Positions 17,971 through 25,106 are shown, counted from the stretch's first letter. The stretch is DNA of 64,000 bases from an uncultured Flavobacteriales bacterium (GCA_937899835.1 CALCCE010000252.1:1-64000); one strand, 5' to 3'. Notes: generated by a model not told the origin, from the letters alone. Numbers and translations are program-made.

Positions 17971-18000
17971 CAAAATTCCACTTTTTTTCAGGATCGCAAG
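17971..18000 (-). promoter_or_regulatory. Putative promoter for the minus-strand TonB operon
   Basis: On the minus strand CTTG (17997-18000), 18 bases, then GAATTTTG (17971-17978), each one base off consensus. Leader about 30 bases to the ATG at 17944. Confidence 0.45.
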
Positions 18001-18072
18001 TTAACTTTAGTTAATTATTGACGAAGGTGCAACACACCTCTACGATTTCCCGAAATACGTCGACAATTGCGC

Positions 18073-19320
18073 CTATTCAGTTTTTAGAGCAATAACCGGT
18101 CGCAAGCGTGCCGCTTGGTAGGCAGGATACAAGCCGGCAAGCCCTCCAGCGGTAATGAGGGCAATGAGACAAATTATTGCGAGTTGAAAGTCGACTTCAG
18201 GATTAGAGAAAAACTCGCTGCTTCCCCCCTCTCCGGCGATTAAGCTGGCGATGATTTCCCAGAGTACAGTCCCCGACAAGAGGCCTAAGTAGCCAGGAAA
18301 CAGGGTTAAAATCACTGCCTCAGTTAACACCATTCGAATCACTCGCAACGGACTTGCTCCTAGTGCTTTCCGAATGCCAAGTTCTTTACTCCGTTCCTTT
18401 ACAGTAATCAACATGATGTTGCCCACTCCCACCGCACCCGCACCGAGGGTTCCCAAGCTTACCATCAAGCTGAAGAGGTAGATGCCATTAAAAAGTTTTT
18501 GAAATTGACTGAACTCTTCTTCGATGTTAGCGGTTCCCAAACTACCAAAATCGTCGGGAGCAACTTGGTGCTTGCGCTTCAATAGGTGGCATACCTTGCG
18601 TTCCACTTCAGCTGCTTTTACTTCAGGTTGTGGTAGCAAGGCAAACATTCGTACTCGGTTGGGTTGATTGAAGCAATGCTGTAAAGTGGTTCGAGGAATA
18701 AATACGGTTTGCTCCTGATTGGCTCCCTCCTCACCTACGCTATAACTTTCAAAGGTTCCAATTACCATGAACCACACCCCGTTGATGCTGATGTATTTGC
18801 CAACCGGTGAGTTTCCCAAACCAAATAAGACTTCACTTACCCGAGAGCCAATTACCGTTACTTTGCGTTTTTGAAGAATATCGGTTTGATTTAAAAACCT
18901 GCCAGACAATTGTTTAACAGGAAGCACCTGGAGTATTTCCGGCACTTCTCCGTTCACTTCAAAACTTGCTTCTTCTCTTCCATGCTTCAGCACCGCTCGC
19001 CCTTCCAATTGATTTTTCGGAGCTACCACTCTAACTTCTTTTATCTCCCGCCGAATGTCCTCTAAATCGGTATCGGTAAAATGAATCGCCCTTCCTGGCT
19101 GAAACCCTCGGTAGGGAACGGTGGTAGCTTGCGGCCACACAAATACAGTATTCTTAGCTACATTCCAATTGCTGGTAACGCCATTGTAAAGCCCATTTCC
19201 ACCTCCCATGAGCATCACCAGCATAAAAACGCCCCAAAACACTCCAAAGGCAGTTAAGAAGGTTCTCAGTTTATGCTTTTGCCACGTTTGAAAAAGCTCT
19301 CGCCAACGGTCCACGTCCAT
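18073..19320 (-). CDS. ABC transporter permease, MacB/FtsX type
   Basis: 415-residue permease with four membrane helices in the MacB pattern: one near residue 20-45, a large periplasmic MacB_PCD domain (about 60-260), then three helices in the FtsX domain (about 285-310, 330-355, 375-400). The conserved KERSKELGIRKALGASP motif precedes the second helix. It starts 3 bases after the paralogous permease at 19324-20583. No ATPase gene is nearby in the window, so the ATP-binding partner is encoded elsewhere. Confidence 0.9.
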   Translation of the reverse strand: MDVDRWRELFQTWQKHKLRTFLTAFGVFWGVFMLVMLMGGGNGLYNGVTSNWNVAKNTVFVWPQATTVPYRGFQPGRAIHFTDTDLEDIRREIKEVRVVAPKNQLEGRAVLKHGREEASFEVNGEVPEILQVLPVKQLSGRFLNQTDILQKRKVTVIGSRVSEVLFGLGNSPVGKYISINGVWFMVIGTFESYSVGEEGANQEQTVFIPRTTLQHCFNQPNRVRMFALLPQPEVKAAEVERKVCHLLKRKHQVAPDDFGSLGTANIEEEFSQFQKLFNGIYLFSLMVSLGTLGAGAVGVGNIMLITVKERSKELGIRKALGASPLRVIRMVLTEAVILTLFPGYLGLLSGTVLWEIIASLIAGEGGSSEFFSNPEVDFQLAIICLIALITAGGLAGLYPAYQAARLRPVIALKTE

Positions 19321-19323
19321 AAC

Positions 19324-20583
19324 TTATGTTCTTGAAGTAAGCGCTTCTACCGGTCGGATTTGTGCTGCTTTGCGAGCTGGGATCAAAGCGGATAAGGTTC
19401 CGGCAAGTACCAAAACGAGGGTAGCCGTAAATACTACTGAAAGGTGGATTTCAGGGGTGTCAAAGAAACCAAAGTCGATCTCAAAGTTCTCCATGGCATA
19501 GGTAACCAACTCCAATATCACCGTCCCTAAAACAATTCCTGCATATCCTGCTGCCAGGGTCAAGACCAAAGATTCCAGAAGAATTTGGCGGATAATCATC
19601 CAAGGGGTGGCTCCAATAGATTTTCGAATTCCGATTTCACGCTTCCGATCGTTCACCACAACAATCATGATATTGCTCACCCCAACGGTTCCTGCGGTTA
19701 AAGTTCCAATACCAACTATCCAAAGAAAAAAGCGAAAACCAGCAAAAAAGCCCATCCAACGTTTGTACTCTTCTTCTTTGTTAAAAATGAATAGGGCTTC
19801 CTCGTCACCACTTTCGTAGCGCAGTCTACGGCTAAAAAATTTTCTTACTCCTGCCTCCACTTCACTGGCCGGTACTCCTGGTTGAGCAGTAACCGCCATG
19901 ATGTCTACTGTTTTGCTGTGATTAAAAACCTCTTGAAAAGTTTGAAAGGGAATCCAAACTACTTCGTAACCAGCATTGACATCTCCACCATCATCGTAAA
20001 TACCAACTACCCGAAAGGAGACCCCATTGATCAATATGTACTGGCCTAATGGTTCTTCTTCAGGTTCAAAAAATAGACTGGCTACCCGTTGACCAATAGT
20101 AGCCACCTTTCTACTGCCCTCCTCATCCTTGGGATTTAGTTTCCGACCTCGTGTGACTTCTTGTAAATCGATTTCAAAATAATCATCGGTCGTTCCAAAC
20201 ACAGTGTATCGCCCGAAGTGATTTTTTCGTGAAACCAAGTAGTTACCCGAAAGGTTGTTGCGCGCTACAGCCAGATCAATACCTTGAACAACCTGGTGCA
20301 TTTCTTCCACGTGTTCCTGATAGACCGTAATAGTTCGACCAGCTGGCAGACCTTCAAAACCAATGGAGGTTGCACCTGGAAACATCCAAAGACTGTTGGT
20401 TGCTCGTCCTTTGTATTGTTTCAAAACGGCTTTTTCTAAACCACGGCCAACGCCAAGCAAGACCATAAGAATTAAGATGCCCCAGAAAACACCAAACCCG
20501 GTTAAGAAAGACCGAAGTTTGTTTTTCTGAAGGGTATGAAAAATCTCTTGCCAGGAATCGTTGACAAATAGAAGCTTGACCAT
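19324..20583 (-). CDS. ABC transporter permease, MacB/FtsX type
   Basis: Paralogue of the permease at 18073-19320: one N-terminal helix (KLRSFLTGFGVFWGILILMV), MacB periplasmic domain, then FtsX helices with NDRKREIGIRKSIGATPWM and ending in PARKAAQIRPVEAL. The ATG at 20583 (419 residues) fits better than one at 20643, whose extra residues are not typical. It ends 108 bases from the Lrp-type regulator gene. Likely an efflux or lipoprotein-export permease pair; substrate unknown. Confidence 0.9.
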   Translation of the reverse strand: MVKLLFVNDSWQEIFHTLQKNKLRSFLTGFGVFWGILILMVLLGVGRGLEKAVLKQYKGRATNSLWMFPGATSIGFEGLPAGRTITVYQEHVEEMHQVVQGIDLAVARNNLSGNYLVSRKNHFGRYTVFGTTDDYFEIDLQEVTRGRKLNPKDEEGSRKVATIGQRVASLFFEPEEEPLGQYILINGVSFRVVGIYDDGGDVNAGYEVVWIPFQTFQEVFNHSKTVDIMAVTAQPGVPASEVEAGVRKFFSRRLRYESGDEEALFIFNKEEEYKRWMGFFAGFRFFLWIVGIGTLTAGTVGVSNIMIVVVNDRKREIGIRKSIGATPWMIIRQILLESLVLTLAAGYAGIVLGTVILELVTYAMENFEIDFGFFDTPEIHLSVVFTATLVLVLAGTLSALIPARKAAQIRPVEALTSRT

Positions 20584-20690
20584 TTCGGCCAATGTTAGGG
20601 AATCAAAGCAGGCGTGGTTGCAACAATTGAGTGAAGTGTACAAATCACACTGTGAAATGACGGAGGCAAATGGTGAAACACCAAGAGACC

Positions 20691-21164
20691 TTATAGCTCT
20701 AAAATCTGCCTTAATAAACGGTCTTTGCTATTGAAGCTCTCTTCCAAAGAAATCGTACTGTCGGTTCGGAGTACCCCGGGAATGCGGTTGATTTGGTCGA
20801 TAACTGAACGTGCATGTCGGGTATCGCGACAGAGAATTTTACAGAAGATGCTGAAGCCGCCAGTAGGCAGATGCGCCAAAGTGATTTCTGGAATACTCTC
20901 TAAAATCGTGGTGATATCGCTCCACTGAGAAGTTTCGTGGGTAATGATTCCAACATAACCGGTGAATCCATATCCTAACAAGGAGTAGTCTATCAGTAAG
21001 TTCGTTCCTTTAATCAGGCCTGCATTCTCCATTTTTTTAACCCTTCCCTGCACAGTTCCCGGAGAAACGATGAGCTTTTTAGCGATTTCTGCGAACGGGA
21101 TACGAGCATCTTTCATTAGGTAACTCAGTATTTCCCGGTCTAATTTGTCGATTTGGTATTTCAT
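20691..21164 (-). CDS. Lrp/AsnC family transcriptional regulator
   Basis: 157-residue regulator with N-terminal winged HTH (LDREILSYLMKDAR, AEIAKKL, SPGTVQGRVKKMENAG) and C-terminal RAM ligand-binding domain (GYVGI, HLPTGGFSIFCKI, IPGVLRTDSTI). The ATG at 21164 matches the family start, MKYQIDKLD; an ATG at 21182 would add six residues. It probably binds an amino acid and regulates itself through the inverted repeat at 21206-21242. The downstream permease pair is a possible target. Confidence 0.92.
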   Translation of the reverse strand: MKYQIDKLDREILSYLMKDARIPFAEIAKKLIVSPGTVQGRVKKMENAGLIKGTNLLIDYSLLGYGFTGYVGIITHETSQWSDITTILESIPEITLAHLPTGGFSIFCKILCRDTRHARSVIDQINRIPGVLRTDSTISLEESFNSKDRLLRQILEL

Positions 21165-21205
21165 TAGAAGATATATCCTCAAAAAATATTGAATCAGTAG
21201 AATTC

Positions 21206-21242
21206 AACAGTAAAAAATCTTGATTGAGCAAAAATTACTGTT
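21206..21242. promoter_or_regulatory. Inverted repeat upstream of the Lrp-type regulator
   Basis: AACAGTAA (21206-21213) and TTACTGTT (21235-21242) form perfect 8-bp arms 21 bases apart, centred about 60 bases upstream of the regulator start. Position and A/T-rich spacer fit an Lrp-type autoregulatory site. Function is inferred. Confidence 0.5.
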
Positions 21243-21603
21243 TTCCTCATCAAAGATGATAAAATTTGGCACTTAGTGTTATATTTACACCACCAAAACG
21301 TAGTGATGAATTTCAGGTTAGTAAAATGAAATTTGAATGACGCTGTTTTCTTCCACTCCAAGTTCATTTCCCGACGGGGCGTCTGAAGGAGATTGCAAAT
21401 GAGTTGGTTTGAAAGTTATTGTCGGAGCCAAAGTAAATTGAACAACAGCGAATCAGCATAACCTTGCTTTTTCCAAGAGAAAGAAACGGGAACGGGGAAA
21501 CCCAACTCGCTGAACATGAAATTTTTGCAACGACTGCAATGCAGATTAATCATTAGGACCTGCCTGATGTTCATCCCACGTTTGATTTATATGGAATTAA
21601 AAT

Positions 21604-21667
21604 TCCAACCAGCCGGACTTAACATCCATTGTTTTTCCTGGGTCCGGGTGTAAACCGGCTGGTTGGA
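21604..21667. repeat. Hairpin with perfect 13-bp arms
   Basis: TCCAACCAGCCGG (21604-21616) and CCGGCTGGTTGGA (21655-21667), perfect arms around a 38-base loop. On the minus strand the right arm is followed by AATTTTAATT, so it could also act as a minus-strand terminator for distant transcripts. Confidence 0.75.
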
Positions 21668-21689
21668 TCTTTATACGTTCTTAAGAAAT

Positions 21690-21776
21690 TTTGCCTGCGC
21701 GAAGAAAGCCGCAACCACCCGATATTCAGCACTTTTCTGTCCGCTTGGTGTTTCGAGTGGTTTCTTCCCGGGCAAA
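21690..21776. repeat. Compound hairpin with three stacked stems
   Basis: TTTGCC (21690-21695) pairs with GGCAAA (21771-21776), GAAGAAA (21701-21707) with TTTCTTC (21761-21767), and CCAC (21715-21718) with GTGG (21757-21760). Internal loops of 5x3 and a 7-base bulge separate the stems. Confidence 0.6.
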
Positions 21777-21841
21777 CTTATTAAAGATACCCAATGGCTT
21801 CTGTTTTGATTTAAGCGATCAGAGGTCGGGATTAGCGTGAG

Positions 21842-21875
21842 AAAGGTCAGTTGTTTATACAAGTGACCTTTTTTT
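21842..21875 (+). terminator. Strong intrinsic terminator
   Basis: AAAGGTCA (21842-21849) pairs with TGACCTTT (21864-21871), enclosing a TTGT/ACAA inner stem, followed by a T-run to 21875. It overlaps the stop codon of the convergent gene at 21874. The T-run shows it stops a plus-strand transcript from the gene-free stretch. Confidence 0.88.
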
Positions 21876-22338
21876 ATGCCCTTACCAGATCAGGGAGCCA
21901 GGCCTTTGTGAAAAAATGTTGGACCCTCTTCCACTCTTCTTTAGTGGCAAAGAAATGGTAATGTTCTTCGGTAATGGTTTTCAACCACCACTGGCCTTCC
22001 ACCTGCACATCCAAGTCATCAGGAGTTTTGTAAAGGGTTTCGAGCCGTAGTTCTTCTACCTCCAACTTATTAAAAACCAATCCGTACACACTCGTGTTCA
22101 CGTTTAGACGTAAGATCAACCCTTTGGGCAGCACTTGAAGGTTTACCCTTTCGGCGGCTGAGAATCGCTTTTTCAATTGATCGAGCCCATCATGGCCGCT
22201 TTGATACCTAAGTCGTGGAGAGCCACTCCCGCCCATTTTAAGGTTGGCGACAAAGCCGAAAGGCTTACCAACAATGCCTCTGATCTCTTCTTTGGTCTTA
22301 CGATCGTTGTGGCTGAGGTTGTATAGTTTTCGCTGCAT
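21874..22338 (-). CDS. Hypothetical protein
   Basis: 154-residue soluble protein of mixed charge, no signal peptide or membrane helix, no motif I recognise. The N-terminal 30 residues are basic; the centre alternates strands (LQVLPKGLILRLNVN, VYGLVF) and the end is rich in Trp and aromatic residues. Start at 22338 is preferred because a -7-like box (GATTTTTG, 22351-22358 on the minus strand) lies just upstream; ATG at 22353 would fall inside it. It is divergent from the glycosylase gene with about 55 bases between starts. Confidence 0.72.
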   Translation of the reverse strand: MQRKLYNLSHNDRKTKEEIRGIVGKPFGFVANLKMGGSGSPRLRYQSGHDGLDQLKKRFSAAERVNLQVLPKGLILRLNVNTSVYGLVFNKLEVEELRLETLYKTPDDLDVQVEGQWWLKTITEEHYHFFATKEEWKRVQHFFTKAWLPDLVRA

Positions 22339-22392
22339 CTCCCCTAACAACAAAAATCATTTTGCTTTGTTGGAAAACACAAAGTCTAAAGC

Positions 22393-23175
22393 ATGCCAGA
22401 ATTACCTGAAGTTGAAATCTTTCGCCGGTACTTTGAACGCACCTCTCTGCAGCAATCGGTAACCCAAATTGATTTTTTAGATGATAAGGTATTGTCTACC
22501 GATGCAGCGGAAATTGAATCGGCCCTGGTCAATCATACGTTCTTTGCCACCACACGTATTGGCAAATATCTTTTTGCCCAAATCGACTCAGGAAAGTTTC
22601 TATTGTTTCACTTTGGCATGACGGGCTCTCTGAGCTACTACCAAGCCTCCATCGACCCTCCTAAATTCAGTAGGCTAATCATCCAATTCGATACCGGCTA
22701 TCATCTGGCCTTTGTTTGCCCAAGAAAATTTGGAAGAATAGAATTGGTCACCAACCTCAAGGAATACCAGGGCAAGAAAAAGTTAGGCCCTGACTTTTTG
22801 ACCATCGATAAAAATGGGTTTAAAACAGCCATTCAAAAAAGGATGACCAAAATAAAACCGGCTCTATTGGAGCAAAAACATTTTGCAGGAATTGGCAATT
22901 GGATTGCGGATGAAATGCTTTTTCAGGCTAAAATTCACCCTGAAAGGCTATGCAAGTCTCTTACTAATCGCGACTTGAACCTGTTGTTTAACTCCGGCAT
23001 ACAAACCATCGAAGAAGCCATTGCTCACGACACTCATTACGGAAGCTTTCCGGATTTTATGTTCGTCAACCACCGAAAAGAAGGGGCCAAATGTCCACGG
23101 TGCGGTGCCGAAGTAATCCGCATGGTAGTCGGCGGACGCGGAACCTTTATCTGCACCAAAGAGCAAAGGGCTTAG
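22393..23175 (+). CDS. Formamidopyrimidine-DNA glycosylase family protein (Fpg/Nei), altered zinc finger
   Basis: 260-residue DNA glycosylase/AP lyase for oxidised bases. The catalytic N-terminus reads PELPEVE (Pro2 after Met removal, Glu3), followed by RIGKYLF with the conserved Lys, HFGMTGSL, and the helix-two-turn-helix region GIGNWIADEMLFQA. The C-terminal zinc finger has Cys234, Cys237 and Cys254 but the position of the fourth ligand is Glu257 (ICTKEQRA), so one zinc ligand is missing. Stop codons overlap those of the convergent zinc-finger gene (23172-23175). Confidence 0.92.
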   Translation: MPELPEVEIFRRYFERTSLQQSVTQIDFLDDKVLSTDAAEIESALVNHTFFATTRIGKYLFAQIDSGKFLLFHFGMTGSLSYYQASIDPPKFSRLIIQFDTGYHLAFVCPRKFGRIELVTNLKEYQGKKKLGPDFLTIDKNGFKTAIQKRMTKIKPALLEQKHFAGIGNWIADEMLFQAKIHPERLCKSLTNRDLNLLFNSGIQTIEEAIAHDTHYGSFPDFMFVNHRKEGAKCPRCGAEVIRMVVGGRGTFICTKEQRA

Positions 23176-23531
23176 ATTTTCGGCTCCTTTACCACCAAGG
23201 CATAAAAGTCGTTACCAATCTCAACATATCCTTGATCGTAACAGAAATAGTAGGTTTTTCCTGCCTTGGTAATGTGGGTGTGGGTAAAAAACTTAAAGTG
23301 AAACCCGCGGGTGGTAAGTCGGTCTTTGTGGACCCTGGAAGTTCCGCTGGGGTTTAGGCCAAACAAGATATTTCGGTTTTTTCTAAGTCGATTGTTGATG
23401 GTTCGAACGGTGTTGTTTGCCTCCCGCTTCAACTGGTTGTTGTAGGCATTTCTACATTGGTCAGAACAGAATTTTTTGTCGATCCTACCGAACAAAACTC
23501 CTTTACATTCAAGGCATTTACGCTCTTCCAT
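23172..23531 (-). CDS. Small zinc-finger-like protein
   Basis: 119 residues. The N-terminus holds CLECKGVLFG and KKFCSDQCRNAYNN, two Cys pairs that resemble a treble-clef zinc finger. The middle is Arg/Asn rich (helix NNRLRKNRNIL), and the rest is a beta-rich domain with aromatic residues. Role unknown; Cys-rich plus basic segment suggests nucleic-acid contact. It is divergent from ssb and shares the palindrome-rich region at 23563-23611. Confidence 0.75.
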   Translation of the reverse strand: MEERKCLECKGVLFGRIDKKFCSDQCRNAYNNQLKREANNTVRTINNRLRKNRNILFGLNPSGTSRVHKDRLTTRGFHFKFFTHTHITKAGKTYYFCYDQGYVEIGNDFYALVVKEPKI

Positions 23532-23562
23532 TTTTGCATATTTATCTGAAAGGTACGCATTT

Positions 23563-23611
23563 ACCCGTGTTTAAACGTTTACAAACGAAAGATAAACGGG
23601 TATAACCGTTT
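23563..23611. promoter_or_regulatory. Cluster of palindromes between divergent genes
   Basis: Perfect 8-bp palindrome GTTTAAAC (23569-23576), CGTTT-AC-AAACG (23576-23587), and AAACGG-6-CCGTTT (23594-23611); in addition ACCCG at 23563 pairs with CGGGT at 23597. All carry the AAACG/CGTTT core, as expected for a repeated binding site of one regulator, about 32-78 bases from the zinc-finger start and 96-144 from ssb. Confidence 0.6.
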
Positions 23612-23640
23612 AATAACCGAATAAACAGTGGGAGTGATAG

Positions 23641-23648
23641 CACCTTTG
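23641..23648 (+). promoter_or_regulatory. Putative -7 box for ssb
   Basis: CACCTTTG matches TAnnTTTG at 7 of 8 positions. The leader would be about 55-60 bases. The last palindrome ends 30 bases upstream, at an operator or activator distance. Confidence 0.4.
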
Positions 23649-23682
23649 TGAAGTGGTTATTTGATAGCCAAGTTCGAAACGT

Positions 23683-23706
23683 ATGAAGAACGCAAAACCA
23701 ACTTAA
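23683..23706 (+). CDS. Seven-residue leader ORF before ssb
   Basis: ATG, six sense codons (MKNAKPT) and TAA, with the stop directly touching the ssb ATG at 23707. This could couple ssb translation to ribosomes ending the leader. Expression is unproven; the ORF may be incidental. Confidence 0.3.
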   Translation: MKNAKPT

Positions 23707-24072
23707 ATGATGATTGATATGAAGATGTTGAAGAACCATGTGCAGTTGATAGGAAATGTAGGGGCAGATCCGGAAATCCGGAAAGTTGGAAAGGGGGTTC
23801 CCATGATCCGTTTTTCATTGGCAACCACCGAATTCTCAAAAAATGCAAATGGTGAGCGCGTTTCACACACTGAGTGGCACCAGGTGGTGGCCTGGAATCA
23901 GTTAGCTGAAATCGTGGAGAGGCTGTGTGTAAAGGGTTCGGAGGTTGCCGTTTCGGGGAAAATCAGGTATCGATCCTATACCGACAGGGAAGGGAGAGAA
24001 CGTACTTCTACAGACATTGTAGCAGACGAGATACATGTTTTTCAGCCACGCCGTGAGCCAGTAGCGGTTTGA
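23707..24072 (+). CDS. ssb: Single-stranded DNA-binding protein, short form
   Basis: 121-residue OB-fold SSB. Conserved points: LIGNVGADPEIR, IRFSLATTE, THTEWHQVV-like segment HTEWHQVVAWN, GSEVAVSGKIRYRSY and the closing TDIVADEIHVF. It ends shortly after the OB fold and lacks the acidic DDxPF-type tail that binds partner proteins in housekeeping SSB. ATGs at 23719 and 23725 are plausible starts too. It is followed by a strong terminator, so it is a one-gene unit. Confidence 0.9.
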   Translation: MMIDMKMLKNHVQLIGNVGADPEIRKVGKGVPMIRFSLATTEFSKNANGERVSHTEWHQVVAWNQLAEIVERLCVKGSEVAVSGKIRYRSYTDREGRERTSTDIVADEIHVFQPRREPVAV

Positions 24073-24099
24073 GCATTTAATTCGCTTCAGGCTGACGAG

Positions 24100-24135
24100 A
24101 GGCCGCTGTTCCCCCCATGGGTTCAGCGGCCTTTT
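24100..24135 (+). terminator. Intrinsic terminator of ssb
   Basis: AGGCCGCTG (24100-24108) and CAGCGGCCT (24124-24132), perfect 9-bp stem with a 15-base loop and a TTTT run, 28 bases after the ssb stop. Confidence 0.9.
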
Positions 24136-24149
24136 AATATTCTTAAAGT

Positions 24150-24426
24150 GGCTGAGCAGGAATACCTAAAGGCTCCATGCCCAGCCAAGGCAACACCGTG
24201 ACTGATCTATGGCTTAAGACGGAAACAACCCAGCAACGATGCCACCCAATATGGGATAGACAAAGCCAATTATTGCCCGAAAAGCCGGACAATGTCAAAA
24301 CTGGGGTAAAAATGCCGCCTCAAATGGCGGGTTTGGAAATAGGACTTTAGAACATAAATGGTGAGTGTCCTAATCGTTGTTCGGATATACGAAAGTTGTA
24401 GGAAATTGTTCCTACAAAGACAACGA
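24150..24426. ncRNA. Structured gene-free segment, candidate RNA
   Basis: No protein gene fits. Pairings by eye: GGCTG (24150-24154) with CAGCC (24182-24186) extended by GCA/TGC across one mismatch; CCCA-ATA-TGGG (24245-24255); CCGCC/GGCGG (24315-24330); TAGGAC/GTCCTA (24340-24372); and a three-way arrangement where TCGTTG (24374-24379) pairs with CAACGA (24421-24426) around TTCG-6-CGAA (24380-24393) and a perfect 9-bp TTGTAGGAA-ATTG-TTCCTACAA hairpin (24396-24417). The strand is open. It could be an RNA gene or a long 3' region of the sigma operon. Confidence 0.35.
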
Positions 24427-24459
24427 ATTGATGCGGTCGTCGGACGTAATAGAAATGGA

Positions 24460-24723
24460 CTAAGAGATGGAGGACTGAATCTTTGAGCTTACCAGAAGGT
24501 CCTCTTTAATTGCCGAAATTGGAAGAATCTGCAATATTTCTAAGCCCAGGATGCCTTGGTGGCGATACTGCATAAACAGGTCGGTGAAAACGACATTGGA
24601 ATCGTTGGAGGTGGTATGGCAAAGGTGAAATTCTTCTTTTATTCCGATGGTTTCGCCAGATATCATTTGAGCAAGGACAACTCTGTACTCTACTCTAAAT
24701 CTGTTTTCACGCAATGCTACCAT
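24460..24723 (-). CDS. Small hypothetical protein, third gene of sigma operon
   Basis: 87 residues, starting 2 bases after the stop of the small membrane protein at 24726, which supports real translation. No signal peptide or motif recognised; the sequence is of ordinary composition. The gene would end 34 bases before the structured segment at 24374-24426. Confidence 0.45.
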   Translation of the reverse strand: MVALRENRFRVEYRVVLAQMISGETIGIKEEFHLCHTTSNDSNVVFTDLFMQYRHQGILGLEILQILPISAIKEDLLVSSKIQSSIS

Positions 24724-24725
24724 AA

Positions 24726-25094
24726 TTATGGATTGCTTATAGTTTCACTTTCCGGCGGTTTTTCTTTCTGACTACAGTGCATTTCCCAATGCTGCTTCCA
24801 CTTCTCTCTTTTTTCAGGCGGCATCTTTTCGAGTTTGGCCTCCCACTTTTTTCTCCAATATGCTTTTTTTTGGCCTTGTTCTTTCGGTGTCAATTTCCAA
24901 AAGGAGGACCAACTCCCAACCAATAGGCGACTAAGAAGAAGGAGTCCCAAGGCTTGCATCCAGTTTATGCGAGGGCTTTCAAACAAATCGGGCATCAACC
25001 AATTCCAAAGATGCATGACAAGCCAACTGAGCAGCCCAAAGGAAAGGGTCAAAAAAACTAAGGCTTTGAGGCACTTTTTAATCCACCACTCCAT
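24726..25094 (-). CDS. Small membrane protein next to ECF sigma factor
   Basis: 122 residues with two membrane helices (about 9-30 and 44-62) and a charged, Lys/Glu/Trp-rich cytosolic tail (70-115) with an amphipathic KLEKMPPEKREKWKQHW segment. Bacteroidota genomes often place a protein of this type directly after an RpoE-like sigma gene. It may regulate the sigma factor, but this is inference. It starts 12 bases after the sigma stop. Confidence 0.75.
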   Translation of the reverse strand: MEWWIKKCLKALVFLTLSFGLLSWLVMHLWNWLMPDLFESPRINWMQALGLLLLSRLLVGSWSSFWKLTPKEQGQKKAYWRKKWEAKLEKMPPEKREKWKQHWEMHCSQKEKPPESETISNP

Positions 25095-25106
25095 TCACCA
25101 ACGTCT

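Larger units (their letters stand above)
21290..21875 (+). ncRNA. Candidate structured non-coding RNA
   Basis: Gene-free stretch of about 590 bases that ends in a strong plus-strand intrinsic terminator although no plus-strand protein gene precedes it. It has several nested pairings: GACG/CGTC hairpin (21373-21383), a long-range GAGTTGG/CCAACTC helix (21401-21407 with 21502-21508) extended by TTT/AAA past one bulged base, a 13-bp hairpin (21604-21667) and a compound hairpin (21690-21776). The 5' end is unclear; TATATTTA at 21280-21287 is the best -7 candidate. It does not match tmRNA, RNase P RNA, SRP RNA or 6S RNA motifs that I can recall. A decayed gene is the alternative. Confidence 0.4.

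Noticed and set aside
21361-21841. tmRNA, RNase P RNA or SRP RNA
   Set aside because: The conserved 5' and 3' motifs, the tag reading frame and the core sequences of these RNAs are not present.
24240-24290. Short minus-strand peptide that resembles a membrane helix (IIGFVYPILGGIVAGLF)
   Set aside because: No start codon before it and a stop directly upstream in frame; probably chance.
24374-24426. Hammerhead-type ribozyme in the three-way junction
   Set aside because: The conserved CUGANGA core is missing, although a GAAA-like segment is present.
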